Shown here piece by piece: positions 22,165 through 32,086 of a DNA stretch of 64,000 bases. Each line of letters opens with the position of its first letter. Position 1 is the stretch's first letter. Position numbers and translations under genes: made by a program. The notes under the pieces were generated by a model, which was given only the letters and a program-made list of their open reading frames with translations, did not search any database and was not told where the DNA came from. Source of the DNA: Pictodentalium vernedei (taxonomy: Eukaryota > Mollusca > Scaphopoda > Dentaliida > Dentaliidae); contig CM062289.1 of assembly GCA_031216915.1 (NCBI GenBank), forward strand, positions 19,136,520-19,200,519, written 5' to 3'.

Positions 22165-22853
22165 CACTAGGGCTGTCTTCCCGCCATCCCCCCCCCCCCC
22201 CCACCAAAAAAAACAAAACAAAAAAAACAAATTAAATGTGAAATGTGATACAATCCCGACAACAGCATATTTGCAGTTGAAAAAAAAATTGAATGAAAAT
22301 ATTGAATTATTCCATATAAATAAAATATTGTCCATCGTTTTTAGAAAATAACTCTTTTGGGTCAGTTGATAGATGGGGGTGAAATAACATAGCTAGGACC
22401 TACGGTCGGAACAAGCAGGATTATTACAGCTGACGTGATGAGGGTATGAATTCAAGAATTGCTCCGTTAAAGACTTTTTGAATAGTGATATGGAATAATT
22501 TTGAACCGATGGTTCTATAGTATTCCACATCCTAGAGAAAGTATGGATTGGGAAGTTTGCGGAAAATTGAGTTCTTGGTTTTAGTGTGCGTAATTTACCC
22601 GATTGTCTGGTGTCCATTCCTGAGGGGTTTTGGTATATTCTGAAAGTCTTCTCAAAGATTTCAGGGAGCATGCTGTTATACCAATCATGCATAAACAAGG
22701 AGCCCTGAAGTTTGTACAGGTCTGTGAATTTTAAGATACGCAGCTCAGTATGAACATTGTAATTCTTGCTAGCTATAATTCGGATGGCTTTCTTTTGTAA
22801 TTTACTGATCGATCGAGTTGACGACGAGTGACCCCAGATGTGGATACCATATG

Positions 22854-24416
22854 TACTACTCAAAGTTTGCTAAGCACCAAGTACATTCAACTACCTGTTT
22901 TACATTGTAATGAAAAGTGTATACATTTTTTTATTTAATTATATCTCTAATGGTTTAAGTACAGAAATTAAGATTTTATTTGTTTGACATTATTTTTTAG
23001 CTTTTGAATTCGACAACCATTGAAAATGGATGTTATTGGTAAAAGAGGAAATTTTTCAATGTGCCAAAATATTGACGGAGCGAACCGGTATGGGTTCAAT
23101 ATCGAGAATGAGACCCATTGCTGTTAATTACAGCTTGACAGCGCCTTCTCATGCCCCCAATCAGGTTCCTGGTGGTCCTTTGTGGGATGTTGTTCCATTC
23201 TTGGACCAGCATGGCACCAAGCTCCTGGACACTTCTTGGCTGGACTGGACGGGCTAAAATTGCAAGCTGCAACTCATTCCAGTCATGTTCGATTGGATTG
23301 AGGTCAGGGGGGTCTTGCTGGCCATTCCATACGCTCAATCCCCTCCCTCTGTCGGTACTCCCCGACGGTATGGGCAACATGCGGACGGGCATTATCGTCC
23401 ATCAGCATGAATCTATCACCCACTACACCTGCATACAATCTGACGTGGACATCCGGGATCTCATCAATATACCGTTGTGCAGTCAATGTACCACGTTCAA
23501 GGACACAAAGCTGTGTACGTCCATGCCAGCTGATGCCGCCCAGACCATGATTGACCCTCCAACATAGCGGTCATGGTCAGCAATGTTGGCTGCATGGAAT
23601 CGCTCTCCTGGTCTTCCCTATACCCTAGAACCCTTATCTGTGTGGTCTAGGCAGTAACTTGACTCACCTGTAAAAAGAACAGGTCGTCAGTCTTCTCTGG
23701 TCCATCCAACGTGGTCCATGGCCCATTCATATCGTGCCTGGCGGTTGGTTCGGGGACAGCGGAATGCGAATACATGGTCTTCTCGATCGGAGACCACATT
23801 CGTGCAACTTTGCCCGGATAGTCTGCGTCGAAACATTTACCCCGGATGCATTCTGAAGGTCACTACGAAGCTGGGTTGCTGTGGCAAAGTGGTTCCTACG
23901 GGCCTGAATGATCAAAAACCGGTCTTCAGCTGCAGATGTTGCCCTGTCTCTGCCACCACCATGCCTTCTTACTGGGGTGCTATACTGTTAAAATCTTGCC
24001 TATACTCTGGTGATCACCGTATGATGCACACCAAGGGCTTCACCAACCCGACGATGGGTAGCCCCTCGCTCCACCATCCCTACAGCCCGCCATTTCTGCT
24101 TCAGACAAATGTCTTCTGACATTTGCATTTGCCATATTCAGTCATTAAATCACAAGGGTTTGTATTGAAATGAAGACTGAATACCCTACACATGTCATGT
24201 ACATGTAGACAGTGCACGAAAACATCATGAAAATCAAGGGGTACATGCTTTCCATGACTGTCACGAAAAGTCTGCCTGTCAAGAGAGCTAATGTAAACAC
24301 TGGGGACCATGTCAATACATTCCTCAATCATATCCACCAAAATATTGCAAATATGTCACAAGCAAATTTCACAATGATGTGTCAAATATTTGGTGCTTAG
24401 CAAACTTTGAGTAGTA
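22854..24416 (-). mobile_element. Tc1-like DNA transposon inserted in the LINE
   Basis: The left end ACTCAAAGTTTGCTAAGCACC and its mirror GGTGCTTAGCAAACTTTGAG bound about 1.56 kb, with TA next to each end. The interior is a Tc1-family transposase pseudogene on the minus strand. LINE protein sequence resumes on either side, so this is an insertion into LINE coding sequence, with a one-base discrepancy at the junction. Confidence 0.9.
23096..24122 (-). pseudogene. Tc1-family transposase pseudogene
   Basis: The frame starts at an ATG on the minus strand (24122) with MSEDICLKQKWRAVGMVERG, then GVHHTVITRV and a TAG stop. The second helix-turn-helix region (NVSTQTIRAKLHECGLRSRR) follows in another frame at 23915-23727. 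The second DDE aspartate lies in LMDDNARPHVAHT (about 23407). The glutamate lies in DLNPIEHDWNEL (about 23295). It ends MRRRCQAVINSNGSHSRY and TGA at 23096. The total span of about 342 codons equals the family norm, but stops and frameshifts mean it cannot make active enzyme. The enzyme would cut and paste DNA at TA sites. Confidence 0.9.
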
Positions 24417-24746
24417 TACCGTGTGACTATGGATCAAAGAGTAAAATAATATTTTCAGGCATTCTTTCGGTAGAATCCTCTTCACTTTGTTTATGGCATA
24501 AGTTGCCCAGGAACAGTTGGAGCAGATTACTGAGATATGCTTCTTAAAGTTCAAAATTTTCATCCACGTGGATTCCTAGGAATTTTACAGTTTTTTCCTC
24601 TTGATTGTTAGCAACGAGTGAGATAATTGAATTGTTAATCATAACTCTTCTACTTTCAATTGTGTATAAGTCATTCTGAGGGTGAAAAATACTAAATTTT
24701 GTCTTGATCTCATTTCATGTGAGTTTATTAGCTGTGCACCAATAGT

Positions 24747-24822
24747 ATATCGTCCCCTGAGTTCCAATGTGTTCTATGTGCCTACTGGCACATAGAACAC
24801 ATTGGAACTCGGGGGACGATAT
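24747..24822. repeat. family P palindrome inserted in LINE RT
   Basis: ATATCGTCCCCTGAGTTCC to GGGGGACGATAT with a TACT loop, 76 bp. It interrupts the LINE frame after ELNNI, and coding resumes with the WCTANKLT motif. The only arm mismatch seen is CTGAG against CTCGG. Confidence 0.9.
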
Positions 24823-25849
24823 GTTATTGAGTTCGTTATTAACTAATTCTATTATTGTATCTAAGTTATTGTCAGACATATATGCAGTAGTATCGTCTGC
24901 ATATGATAAAATTTTCAGCAATGCCGAGTTTATAATATCGTCAATGTAAATTATGAAGAGAAGAGGACCAAGAGTAGACCCCTGTGGGACACCAGATGTT
25001 ATCACTTGGAAATCAGAACTCGCCTTTGGAAGGGAAACTGTCTGAGATCTGTCAGTAAGATAATCCTTGAACCAAGAGTTTGCATGGTCCCGTATTCCAT
25101 AGAGTTCTAACTTTTTGAGTAAGATCTGGTGATTTATAGTATCAAATGCTTTGGAGAAGTTACGAAACAGAGCTAAAGTACAGTCCTTTGTTGGCTTATC
25201 ATTCATTTCAGCAACATTGTTGATAAGATGCAGTACCGGATGTATTTTTGAGTGTGCCTTTCTGAATCCAAACTGATATTGATGAATTATCTTGTTATCT
25301 TCCAGGAAAGATATTAACCTGGAGTACATTAATTAATTATTTTTTCTAATATTTTCGAGAAGGTCGATATATGCTAATGGGCCTATTATTGTTGAATAGT
25401 TGATGGTCACCAGATTTAAAGACATGAATTACTTTTGCTATTTTCATTTTGCTGGGGACAATACCGGTTGAGAAAGATCGATTAATTACGTGCATTAAAG
25501 GGTCAGCGATCTCGTATATTATCTCCTTTAATTTTTTGGAGGACATATTGTCAAGGTCAAGGTCTCTACTTGTTTTTGATTTTAATTTGTTTGTGCACTG
25601 AATTACCTCGTGTGGGTAGTGGGCAAAATAAAAAGAATGTCTCAATTCCATTTCCATTAACGTAGTCAGTAAAATGCCGACAGGAGGTTGGTACTGAGTC
25701 GCTTAATATTGAACCGATGTTAACGAAGTAGGAGTTAAATTTGTCAGCTATCTCTTTGGGATAGGATATTTCCGCATCTCCATCGACTAATGTGGACGGG
25801 AATGTAAAGGTAGAATTAGATTTGTTAATTGTTTTTTTCCAATAACATG

Positions 25850-27098
25850 TTACCTCGCGCTGATACCCTTTGTGATATAAGATCGAACAAGCAATAACCT
25901 CATACTACGAACCGGTAAAATACTCACTCCGATAACATGTTACCCCAGGCTGATACCCTTTGTGATATAAAATCGAACAAGCAATAACCTCTTACTACGA
26001 ACTGCTAAAATACTCACTCCGATAACACGTTACCCCGGGTTGATACCCTTTGTGATATAAAATCAAACAAGCAATAACCTCTTACTACGAACCGGTAAAA
26101 TACTCACTCCAATAATATGTTACCCCGGATTGATACCCTTTGTGATATACAATTGAACAAGCAATAACCTCTTACTGCGAACCGGCAAAATACTCAGTCC
26201 GACAACATGTTACCTCGGGTGGAGGTTTAGGATGATATAAAATCGAACAGGCAATAACCACTTACTGCGAACCGGCAAAATACTCAGTCCGACAACATGT
26301 TACCTCGGGGGAGATTTAGGATGATATACAATCTAACAAGCAAAAACCTCTTACTACGAACCTGTGAAATACTCAGCCCGATAACATGTTACCTCGGGTG
26401 GAGATTTAGAATGATATAAAATCGAACAAGCAACAACCTCTTACTGCGAACCGGTAAAATACTGAGAAGCAATAAAATACTCAGTCCGATAACATGTAAC
26501 CTTGGGCTGATACCCTTTGTGATATAAAAGCGAACAAGCAATAACCTCTTTCTGCGAACTGGTAAAATACTCAGCCCAATAACATGTTTCCTCGGGTGGA
26601 GATTTGATATAAAATCGAACAAGCAATGACCGCTTACTGCAAACCGGTAAAATACACAGTTCGTTAACATGTTACCTCGGGTGGAGATTTAGGATGATAT
26701 AAAATCGAACAAGCAATAACCACTTACTGTGAACCGGTAACATACACAGTCCGTTAACATGTTACCCCTGGCTTATATCAAGGCTGATATAAAATCTACC
26801 AAGTAATATCTCCTCTTACTGCAAACCGGTAAAATACTCAGTCCGATAACATGCTACGCCGGGTTGATATATAGGATGATATAAAATCTAACAAGCAATA
26901 TCCTCTCACTGCAAACCGGTAAAATACTCAGTCCGATAACATGTTACGTCGGGTTGATATTTTGGGTGATATAAAATCTAACAAGCAATATCCTCTTACT
27001 GCAAACCGGTAAAATACTCAGTCCGATAACGTGCTACGTCGGGTTGATATATAGAGTGATATAAAATCTAACAGGCAATATCATCTTAATATCAATAC
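25850..27098. repeat. about 90-bp satellite, right part (about 14 copies)
   Basis: This continues the array broken at 17676. Successive AACATGTTACC words at 26204, 26294 and 26383 give a period of 89-90 bp. Copies differ by GATACCCTTTGTGATATA versus GAGATTTAGGATGATATA versions and by TATCCTCT versus AACCTCTT in the distal units. It is non-coding. Confidence 0.92.
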
Positions 27099-27104
27099 TT
27101 TACA

Positions 27105-27335
27105 AGACATAACAGGGATATTCGACCAGAGCTATTGATAAAATACATTTTTCGAATGTTTTATATTTTTCATTTCTCGTCCCAACATATAATCATGATG
27201 CCTCATTTGAACGAGGTCGTTCCAATGATGGTTTATAAGCTGTGTCTTTGAGATAAAAATGTAAATATTTAGTTATTAAAGAAATTATCTCGCAAGGGTC
27301 GTTTGTTCGTCGTGTTTGATGAAGTGTCAATATCA
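27105..27335. mobile_element. strongly diverged TTAA-type MITE (subfamily A relative)
   Basis: It keeps the order TTTTTCATTTCTCGTC, CCTCATTTGAACGAGGTCGTTCC and GATAAAAATGTAAATATTTA, and the GGGTCGTTTGTTCGTCGTG end. Termini and TTAA sites are no longer recognisable. Confidence 0.45.
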
Positions 27336-27625
27336 GAATAAACAAAATTAATCTTTTAATTCTCAGGCAACGGCGCATTCATTTTTTCGGCCCACATTTG
27401 TCATATTTATTTGGGAGGCAAAATTCAAAATGTATAAAACTATCACAGCGTGTGATTTTAGCGGTATCGCTAGACGATTTACAATACAATATGTCGTAAG
27501 CATTGATACAGTATTGTTATTCTCTTCGTGAAATATATATATACAAAATAAATATTTATATAACTGGTTGAGGGCTAGATTATTTTGGGTGGTCTGAATT
27601 TGTTCATCAAAAATTGTTTTTATTA
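27336..27625. other. upstream flank of the Mab-21 gene, nothing recognised
   Basis: AT-rich sequence with ATATATATACAAAATAAATA near 27534. No ORF or named element. Confidence 0.35.
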
Positions 27626-27667
27626 CAAATTATTGGAGAGTGCCAACAGGCACTCTCCAATAATTTG
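27626..27667. repeat. 42-bp hairpin palindrome upstream of the Mab-21 gene
   Basis: CAAATTATTGGAGAGTGCC and GGCACTCTCCAATAATTTG are exact complements around an AACA loop. It lies about 430 bp before the start codon, within the probable 5' UTR intron or promoter region. Confidence 0.85.
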
Positions 27668-28065
27668 CAATGGAACAAGTTTTTATAAACAAACTGCTAT
27701 TTACGTTTGAATGATTACGAAACATGGGCAAGGAAAATGTTGGATTTTGCACTGGAACCCTCATTGTGTAAGGTCTGATTGTGCCTTCTTAGCACTCAAC
27801 CAGTTAGAAAAAACTCCTTTTTATTTTTTATCTCCATTTTAGTTGTTCTATATTGATTTTGTGTTGTACGATCAGTTACAAAAACAACTATCAGTGAAAT
27901 CAACATGGAAGCTCTTGTATTTAAATTTAGGCTCTCACAACTGGATTTTAGACATCGTCGACCATTCCATCCGGAATAAAAAATAAAAATAAAAACCGCA
28001 CTCCCCCATTCGTTTTTAAAAAAAAATTGTTTGAGAATCAATTATTTAATTTTATGAGGCGTTAT

Positions 28066-28089
28066 GTTTATTTTTGTTTTATTATTTAG
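28066..28089 (+). promoter_or_regulatory. candidate 3' splice site of a 5' UTR intron
   Basis: A T-rich tract (GTTTATTTTTGTTTTATT) ending ATTTAG at 28084-28089 precedes the start codon by 11 bp. It looks like an acceptor and would place a non-coding first exon upstream, outside what I can define. Confidence 0.5.
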
Positions 28090-28100
28090 AAAGAACATTG

Positions 28101-29612
28101 ATGGGAAATTGTACAGGAAAGTCTGGATATGAAGAACCATATCGTAAACGTGACGCACCGGAGCGTATTAAAACAACGACCATTAAGAAGAGGGCTAAGG
28201 GAAGTAGAGAAAAAGAAGAACAGACATTGTTACGATGTTCTATCAGTTCACATGAACATTTAATTAAAAATTGGAAAAGATGTTTTTTAATTGGGCGCGT
28301 TTTTCCTTGGGATAAAGTTCATCTTGACACCAATTTGGATGTTTGTTTGGAACCACAAGACAATTCACTAACCACAAAGAATTATTTAGAAGGCCTGTAC
28401 GATGGCGACTTACACAGTCAGCTTGATGAAAACTGTGAACTGAGATTCCTGATGAAATGGATAGAGAAAGTATCTCACTTTGACGATAATGAGGTGTCGA
28501 AGAAGATTACCTGGGATATAAAATGTATCGTTAATGATATATTTAACCTGGCCTATGATCGATACCCAGATATTTTCAAAGATTTCAGTATTCATTTGGT
28601 TGGAAGCATGTCAGAAAGGACTAAACTAATATTTCCTTCCGAACACGATTTCTTTGTAACACTTCCTGGTCTTTTACGTAAGGATATATGCACGTTCAAA
28701 AACTCAATAAAACACAGCCTAGATATTGGTCTAATTTTGGTAAAAATTATTTATTTTGAAAGACACCAGATTTTTCGACCATACAGACATTATTATGAGC
28801 TAAAGGATATTTGTGAAGGTTCTCGAACTACAACTCTGCATGTAATATTTAATAATGGAAGCATCGCAAAAACCATAGACATTGATATATGCTTGGGTGT
28901 ACCATCAACACTGCTAAATAGGTCAGATTTATCGCGTCCCATGCATGGAGCGGAACTAGCGTGGACGAAAGCGGTAAAAACAGGTCGCGAGCTACATTAC
29001 TTTTATGATCGCATACACGAATATTTAGACACAACTTCTGTTTTTCTTGAAAGTCAATACTTCAGGCAATACAAAGCTAGCGACAATAGACTAAAATGTT
29101 ATAGAGCCGCTAAATTTCTGGTAGGTGTACTTTTCCCCACATTCAGAAAGACCAATACTCGTAGATGCAAATATCTATGTAAAACACCTGTTATACCATC
29201 GTATTATCTGAAAACGGTTATGTTTTATTTGATGGTGTTTTATGAAGAAGACAAGTACTGGACAGATGACGTTGTTGGCAACAGACTTATAGAAATCTTT
29301 ATTACTTTGAGATTGGCTATTGAGAAACAACATTTCACGTCTTTGTGGCTCCCATTTAAGGAACTTCCGTTCTTCCACGATGACCAAGCAAGAAAAATAA
29401 CCACTTGGCCTGATCTCCTATTTTCGAGCGACTGTATAGGGGACGTATATAATCATCCTGTCGACGACGCTAGGTATGTTATTCACGCACAACGCTTGCT
29501 AGATGAATTCATCGACTGTTTGAACGAGGCAAGGAATATGAACGTTGGCAATGGAGACGAAAACCAGTCGAGACTCAGCCAGGCACTCTTTCTAGAGTTG
29601 AAAGTCTCTTGA
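28101..29612 (+). CDS. Mab-21 domain protein, cGAS-like receptor (cGLR)
   Basis: A 503-residue single-exon frame. I start at the ATG at 28101; the frame extends back to 28074 only through a TTG and crosses a likely splice acceptor. The nucleotidyltransferase core shows G168-S169 (VGSMSERTK), E181-x-D183 (PSEHDF) and D262 (TIDIDICLGVP), the acidic positions that bind metal in cGAS-type enzymes. The C-terminal helical part is typical of Mab-21 (IPSYYLKTVMFYL, then a W and an LIEIF helix, then LPFKELPFF). No zinc-thumb His-Cys cluster like that of vertebrate cGAS is evident. The protein begins MGNCTGKS and has a lysine/arginine-rich stretch up to about residue 45, which suggests myristoylation, Cys4 palmitoylation and membrane binding. 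By family knowledge, active members make cyclic dinucleotides on sensing nucleic acid; the ligand and product here are unknown. A developmental, non-catalytic Mab-21-like role is the alternative, but the intact acidic triad argues against it. Confidence 0.9.
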   Translation: MGNCTGKSGYEEPYRKRDAPERIKTTTIKKRAKGSREKEEQTLLRCSISSHEHLIKNWKRCFLIGRVFPWDKVHLDTNLDVCLEPQDNSLTTKNYLEGLYDGDLHSQLDENCELRFLMKWIEKVSHFDDNEVSKKITWDIKCIVNDIFNLAYDRYPDIFKDFSIHLVGSMSERTKLIFPSEHDFFVTLPGLLRKDICTFKNSIKHSLDIGLILVKIIYFERHQIFRPYRHYYELKDICEGSRTTTLHVIFNNGSIAKTIDIDICLGVPSTLLNRSDLSRPMHGAELAWTKAVKTGRELHYFYDRIHEYLDTTSVFLESQYFRQYKASDNRLKCYRAAKFLVGVLFPTFRKTNTRRCKYLCKTPVIPSYYLKTVMFYLMVFYEEDKYWTDDVVGNRLIEIFITLRLAIEKQHFTSLWLPFKELPFFHDDQARKITTWPDLLFSSDCIGDVYNHPVDDARYVIHAQRLLDEFIDCLNEARNMNVGNGDENQSRLSQALFLELKVS

Positions 29613-29767
29613 GTGCGGCGAGGTACCACATGCAATGCTAAAAGCATTGCAGTAGGCACATTTTTGCACTCAAGGGGGCGATAACTTTGAAATTGTACAG
29701 AAATCTGTGTGTGTGACTTGTGGTGATAGCCTTCATTTTTAACCATTTACCAATTTTTCACAGGACA
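29613..29767. other. immediate 3' flank of the Mab-21 gene
   Basis: It holds a small hairpin (GCAATGCTAAAAGCATTGC, 29631-29649). No AATAAA signal is seen before the inverted-repeat element begins, so the 3' UTR may run into that element. Confidence 0.4.
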
Positions 29768-30190
29768 TACACAGAACGACACACGTGCATGAATGGGTTA
29801 ATCGATATGGCACGAGTGCCAGCGCAAAAGGATAAAACGAGAGGCTGCAGGCCTGGAGTTTTACCCTTGACGCAAATGCCGTATCGATTAACCCATCCAC
29901 ACGCGAGTGTCGTTCTGTGTTTATTACACGCCTTCACGTCTATAAAAGCAAATATTAGAAGGACACTAAGCAATTCATTTGACAACTCGTCCCCTGAGTT
30001 CCAATGTGTTCTATGTGCCACTTGGCACATAGAACACATTGGGACTCAGGGGACGAACTATCAACAGAAAGAACACATAAAAAAATAGTTCGTCAACGAT
30101 TTCCGTTCGGCACATATGTGCGGAACAGATTTTCATTTTCCGCATGGTTTAGTGTTGATGTAGATGGGAATTTCATAGAACAGGCATGTT
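29768..30190. mobile_element. composite inverted-repeat element (copy 1), just 3' of the Mab-21 gene
   Basis: The first part is a 155-bp foldback from ACACAGAACGACACACGTG to AGTGTCGTTCTGTGT, with GTTAATCGATATGGCACGAG in the arm. ATTAGAAGGACACTAAGCAA follows, then a family P palindrome at 29987-30056. It ends with the GTTCGTCAACGATTTCCGTT and TGTGCGGAACAGATTTTC region. The same arrangement is seen at 32804-33360 and, inverted and without the first foldback, at 46360-46735. Confidence 0.8.
29987..30056. repeat. family P palindrome
   Basis: TCGTCCCCTGAGTTCCAATG to the mirrored GGGACTCAGGGGACGA around an ACTT loop, 70 bp, with a single arm mismatch (CCAATG against CATTGGG). Confidence 0.9.
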
Positions 30191-30224
30191 ATAAATCTAT
30201 CTGTCTATCCTCTCTCTATCTCCC

Positions 30225-30600
30225 AATTTATTTATTTATTCATTTGTTTATTTATTTATTTGGTTTAACGACACTTTCGATAGCCAGGGTCACCTCGTGT
30301 CGGACGGTTTTACGGGTGGAGGAAGCCGGAGTACGCGGAGAGATCCACAGAGCAAGGGTGAGCAACTGTCAGACTCCACAACGTACTAACTCCACACAAG
30401 CAGGGTTAACAATGGTTGGAGACAAGTGCACTATCGACGTGCAGTACGCCTTATACACAGCGCCACTCGTGTCTCCAAGTGGGCAATCGGGACGAAGTGC
30501 CACGCCCAAGGACACAACGCCGTTACCCCTGGCGAGAATCGAACCGTAAACCTTCCGGTTTTAAGTCCAATGCCGCCGTAGCACTGAACCACCACGCTAC
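30225..30600 (-). mobile_element. tRNA-headed SINE (minus orientation), head fused to a minisatellite
   Basis: The tail side is TTTATTTATTTGGTTTAACG, followed by the body (TTTTACGGGTGGAGGAAGCC) and by a head with GAATCGAACC, a decayed B-box complement. The head ends in CACTGAACCACCACGC, which is the seed of the 28-bp array that follows. Confidence 0.85.
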
Positions 30601-31856
30601 CCGCCCTACCGTTGAACCACCACGCTCCCCGCCGTACCACTGAACCACCACGCTCCCCGCCGTACCACAGAACCACCACGCTCCCCGCCGTACCGCTGAA
30701 CCACTACGCTCCCCGCCGTACCGCTGAACCACTACGCTCCCCGTCGTACCACTGAACCACCACGCTCCCCGCCGTACCACAGAACCACCACGCTTCCCGC
30801 CATACCGCTGAACCACCACGCTCCCCGCCGTACCACTGAACCACCACGCTCCCCGCCGTACCACTGAACCACCACGCTCCCCGCTGAACCACCCGGCTCC
30901 CCGCCGTACCACTGAACCACCACGCTCCCCGCCGTACCACTGAACCACCACCCTCCCCGCCGTACCGCTGAACCACCACGCTCCCCGCCGTACCGCTGAA
31001 CCACCACGCTCCCCGCCGTACCGCTTAACCACCACGCTCCCCGCCGTACCACTGAACCACCACCCTCCCCGCCGTACCGCTGAACCACCACGCTCCCCGC
31101 CGTACCGCTGAACCACCACGCTCCCCGCCGTACCGCTTAACCACCACGCTCCCCGCCGTACCACTGAACCACCACCCTCCCCGCCGTACCGCTGAACCAC
31201 CACGCTCCCCGCCGTACCGCTGAACCACCACGCTCCCCGCCGTACCGCTTAACCACCACGCTCCCCGCCGTACCACTGAACCACCACGCTCCCCGCCGTA
31301 CCACTGAACCACCACGCTCTCCGCCGTACCACTGAACCACCACGCTCCCCGCCGTACCACTGAACCACCACGCTCCCCGCCGTACCACTGAACCACCACG
31401 CTCCCCGCCGTACCACTGAACCACCACGCTCCCCGCCGTACCACTGAACCACCACGCTCTCCGCCGTACCACTGAACCACCACGCTCCCCGCCGTACCAC
31501 TGAACCACCACGCTCCCCGCCGTACCGCTGAACCACCACGCTCCCCGCCGTACCACTGAACCACCACGCCCCCCGCCGTACCGCTGAACCACCACGCTCC
31601 CTGCCGTACCACTGAACCACCACGCTCTCCGCCGTACCACTGAACCACCACGCTCCCCGCCGTACCACTGAACCACCACGCTCCCCGCCGTACCGCTGAA
31701 CCACCACGCTCCCCGCCGTACCACTGAACCACCACGCTCCCCGCCGTACCACTGAACCACCACGCTCCCCGCCGTACCACTGAACCACCACGCTCCCCGC
31801 CGTACCACTAAACCACCACGCTCCCCGACGTACCACTGAACCACCACGCTCCCCGC
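30576..31856. repeat. 28-bp minisatellite, about 45 copies
   Basis: The unit is of the form CCGCCGTACCACTGAACC plus ACCACGCTCC. The main variants are ACCACTGAACC, ACCGCTGAACC and ACCGCTTAACC. The first unit is indistinguishable from the end of the adjacent SINE head. Long minus-strand frames reading WWFSGTAGSVVVQWYGGERG-type repeats are a consequence of the array; they exist in all three frames and are not genes. Confidence 0.95.
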
Positions 31857-31858
31857 AC

Positions 31859-32086
31859 TTGATATCAAAATTTAATTTATTATTTTAATTGTTGTTTTTT
31901 TCAAATTTTTTCTTAAAAAAATTTCAACAAAACCATATCATGTGATGACCCATTGGGACGATCGTTCCAATGAGGGGTCACATGATATGGTTTTGTTGAA
32001 ATGTTTTGAAAAATATATTTTTTTCAACCGCTAAATTGACAAATTACGCGGGTGGATGCGGCCGATTCGTTAGGTAGAGGGTTATA
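31859..32086. mobile_element. TTAA-type palindromic MITE, subfamily B (left end lost)
   Basis: TTGATATCAAAATTTAATTT, TTTCAACAAAACCATATC, a core shortened to GGGACGATCGTTCC, and the right end GATTCGTTAGGTAGAGGGTT. The left TTAACCC end was lost where the minisatellite abuts it. Confidence 0.8.

Larger units (their letters stand above)
22171..25849 (-). pseudogene. 5'-truncated CR1/Jockey-like LINE, reverse transcriptase region (dead)
   Basis: Minus-strand fragments in order are: a linker (KEIADKFNSYFVNIG) at about 25790-25740, the RT start (KTSRDLD, then SFSTGIVPSKMKIAKVI) at 25657-25346, the RT core (YQFGFRKAHS, FSKAFDTINH, GVPQGSTLGPLLFIIYIDDI, YADD at 24892-24903) at 25329-24823, the thumb and KFLGIHVDE region at about 24746-24417, and the C-terminal region (SKLQKKAIRII) at 22852-22393. 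The first catalytic aspartate position reads N (RNFSKAFD). Frameshifts, a Tc1 insertion (22854-24416) and a palindrome (24747-24822) break it. Its 3' UTR continues at 17943-17835 beyond the foldback element. The 5' part is missing, as is usual for LINEs. Confidence 0.85.

Noticed and set aside
23030-24119. Plus-strand frames of 75-138 codons opposite the Tc1 transposase
   Set aside because: Antisense shadows of the transposase pseudogene; the conserved DDE motifs are on the minus strand.
28064-28100. Upstream start codons for the Mab-21 protein (28064 ATG, 28074 TTG)
   Set aside because: 28064 is out of frame, 28074 is not an ATG, and a polypyrimidine-ATTTAG acceptor lies between them and the ATG at 28101.
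29720-30549. Frames of 93-181 codons over the inverted-repeat element and SINE
   Set aside because: They cross palindromes and a SINE, and the same peptide pieces (EFQCVLC, HIEHIGTQGT) recur at every family P palindrome.
30523-31868. Several minus-strand frames of 195-251 codons reading VVQWYGGERGG-type repeats
   Set aside because: They come from a 28-bp non-coding array that stays open in all three minus frames. There is no start context, no domain, and the array grows out of a SINE head.
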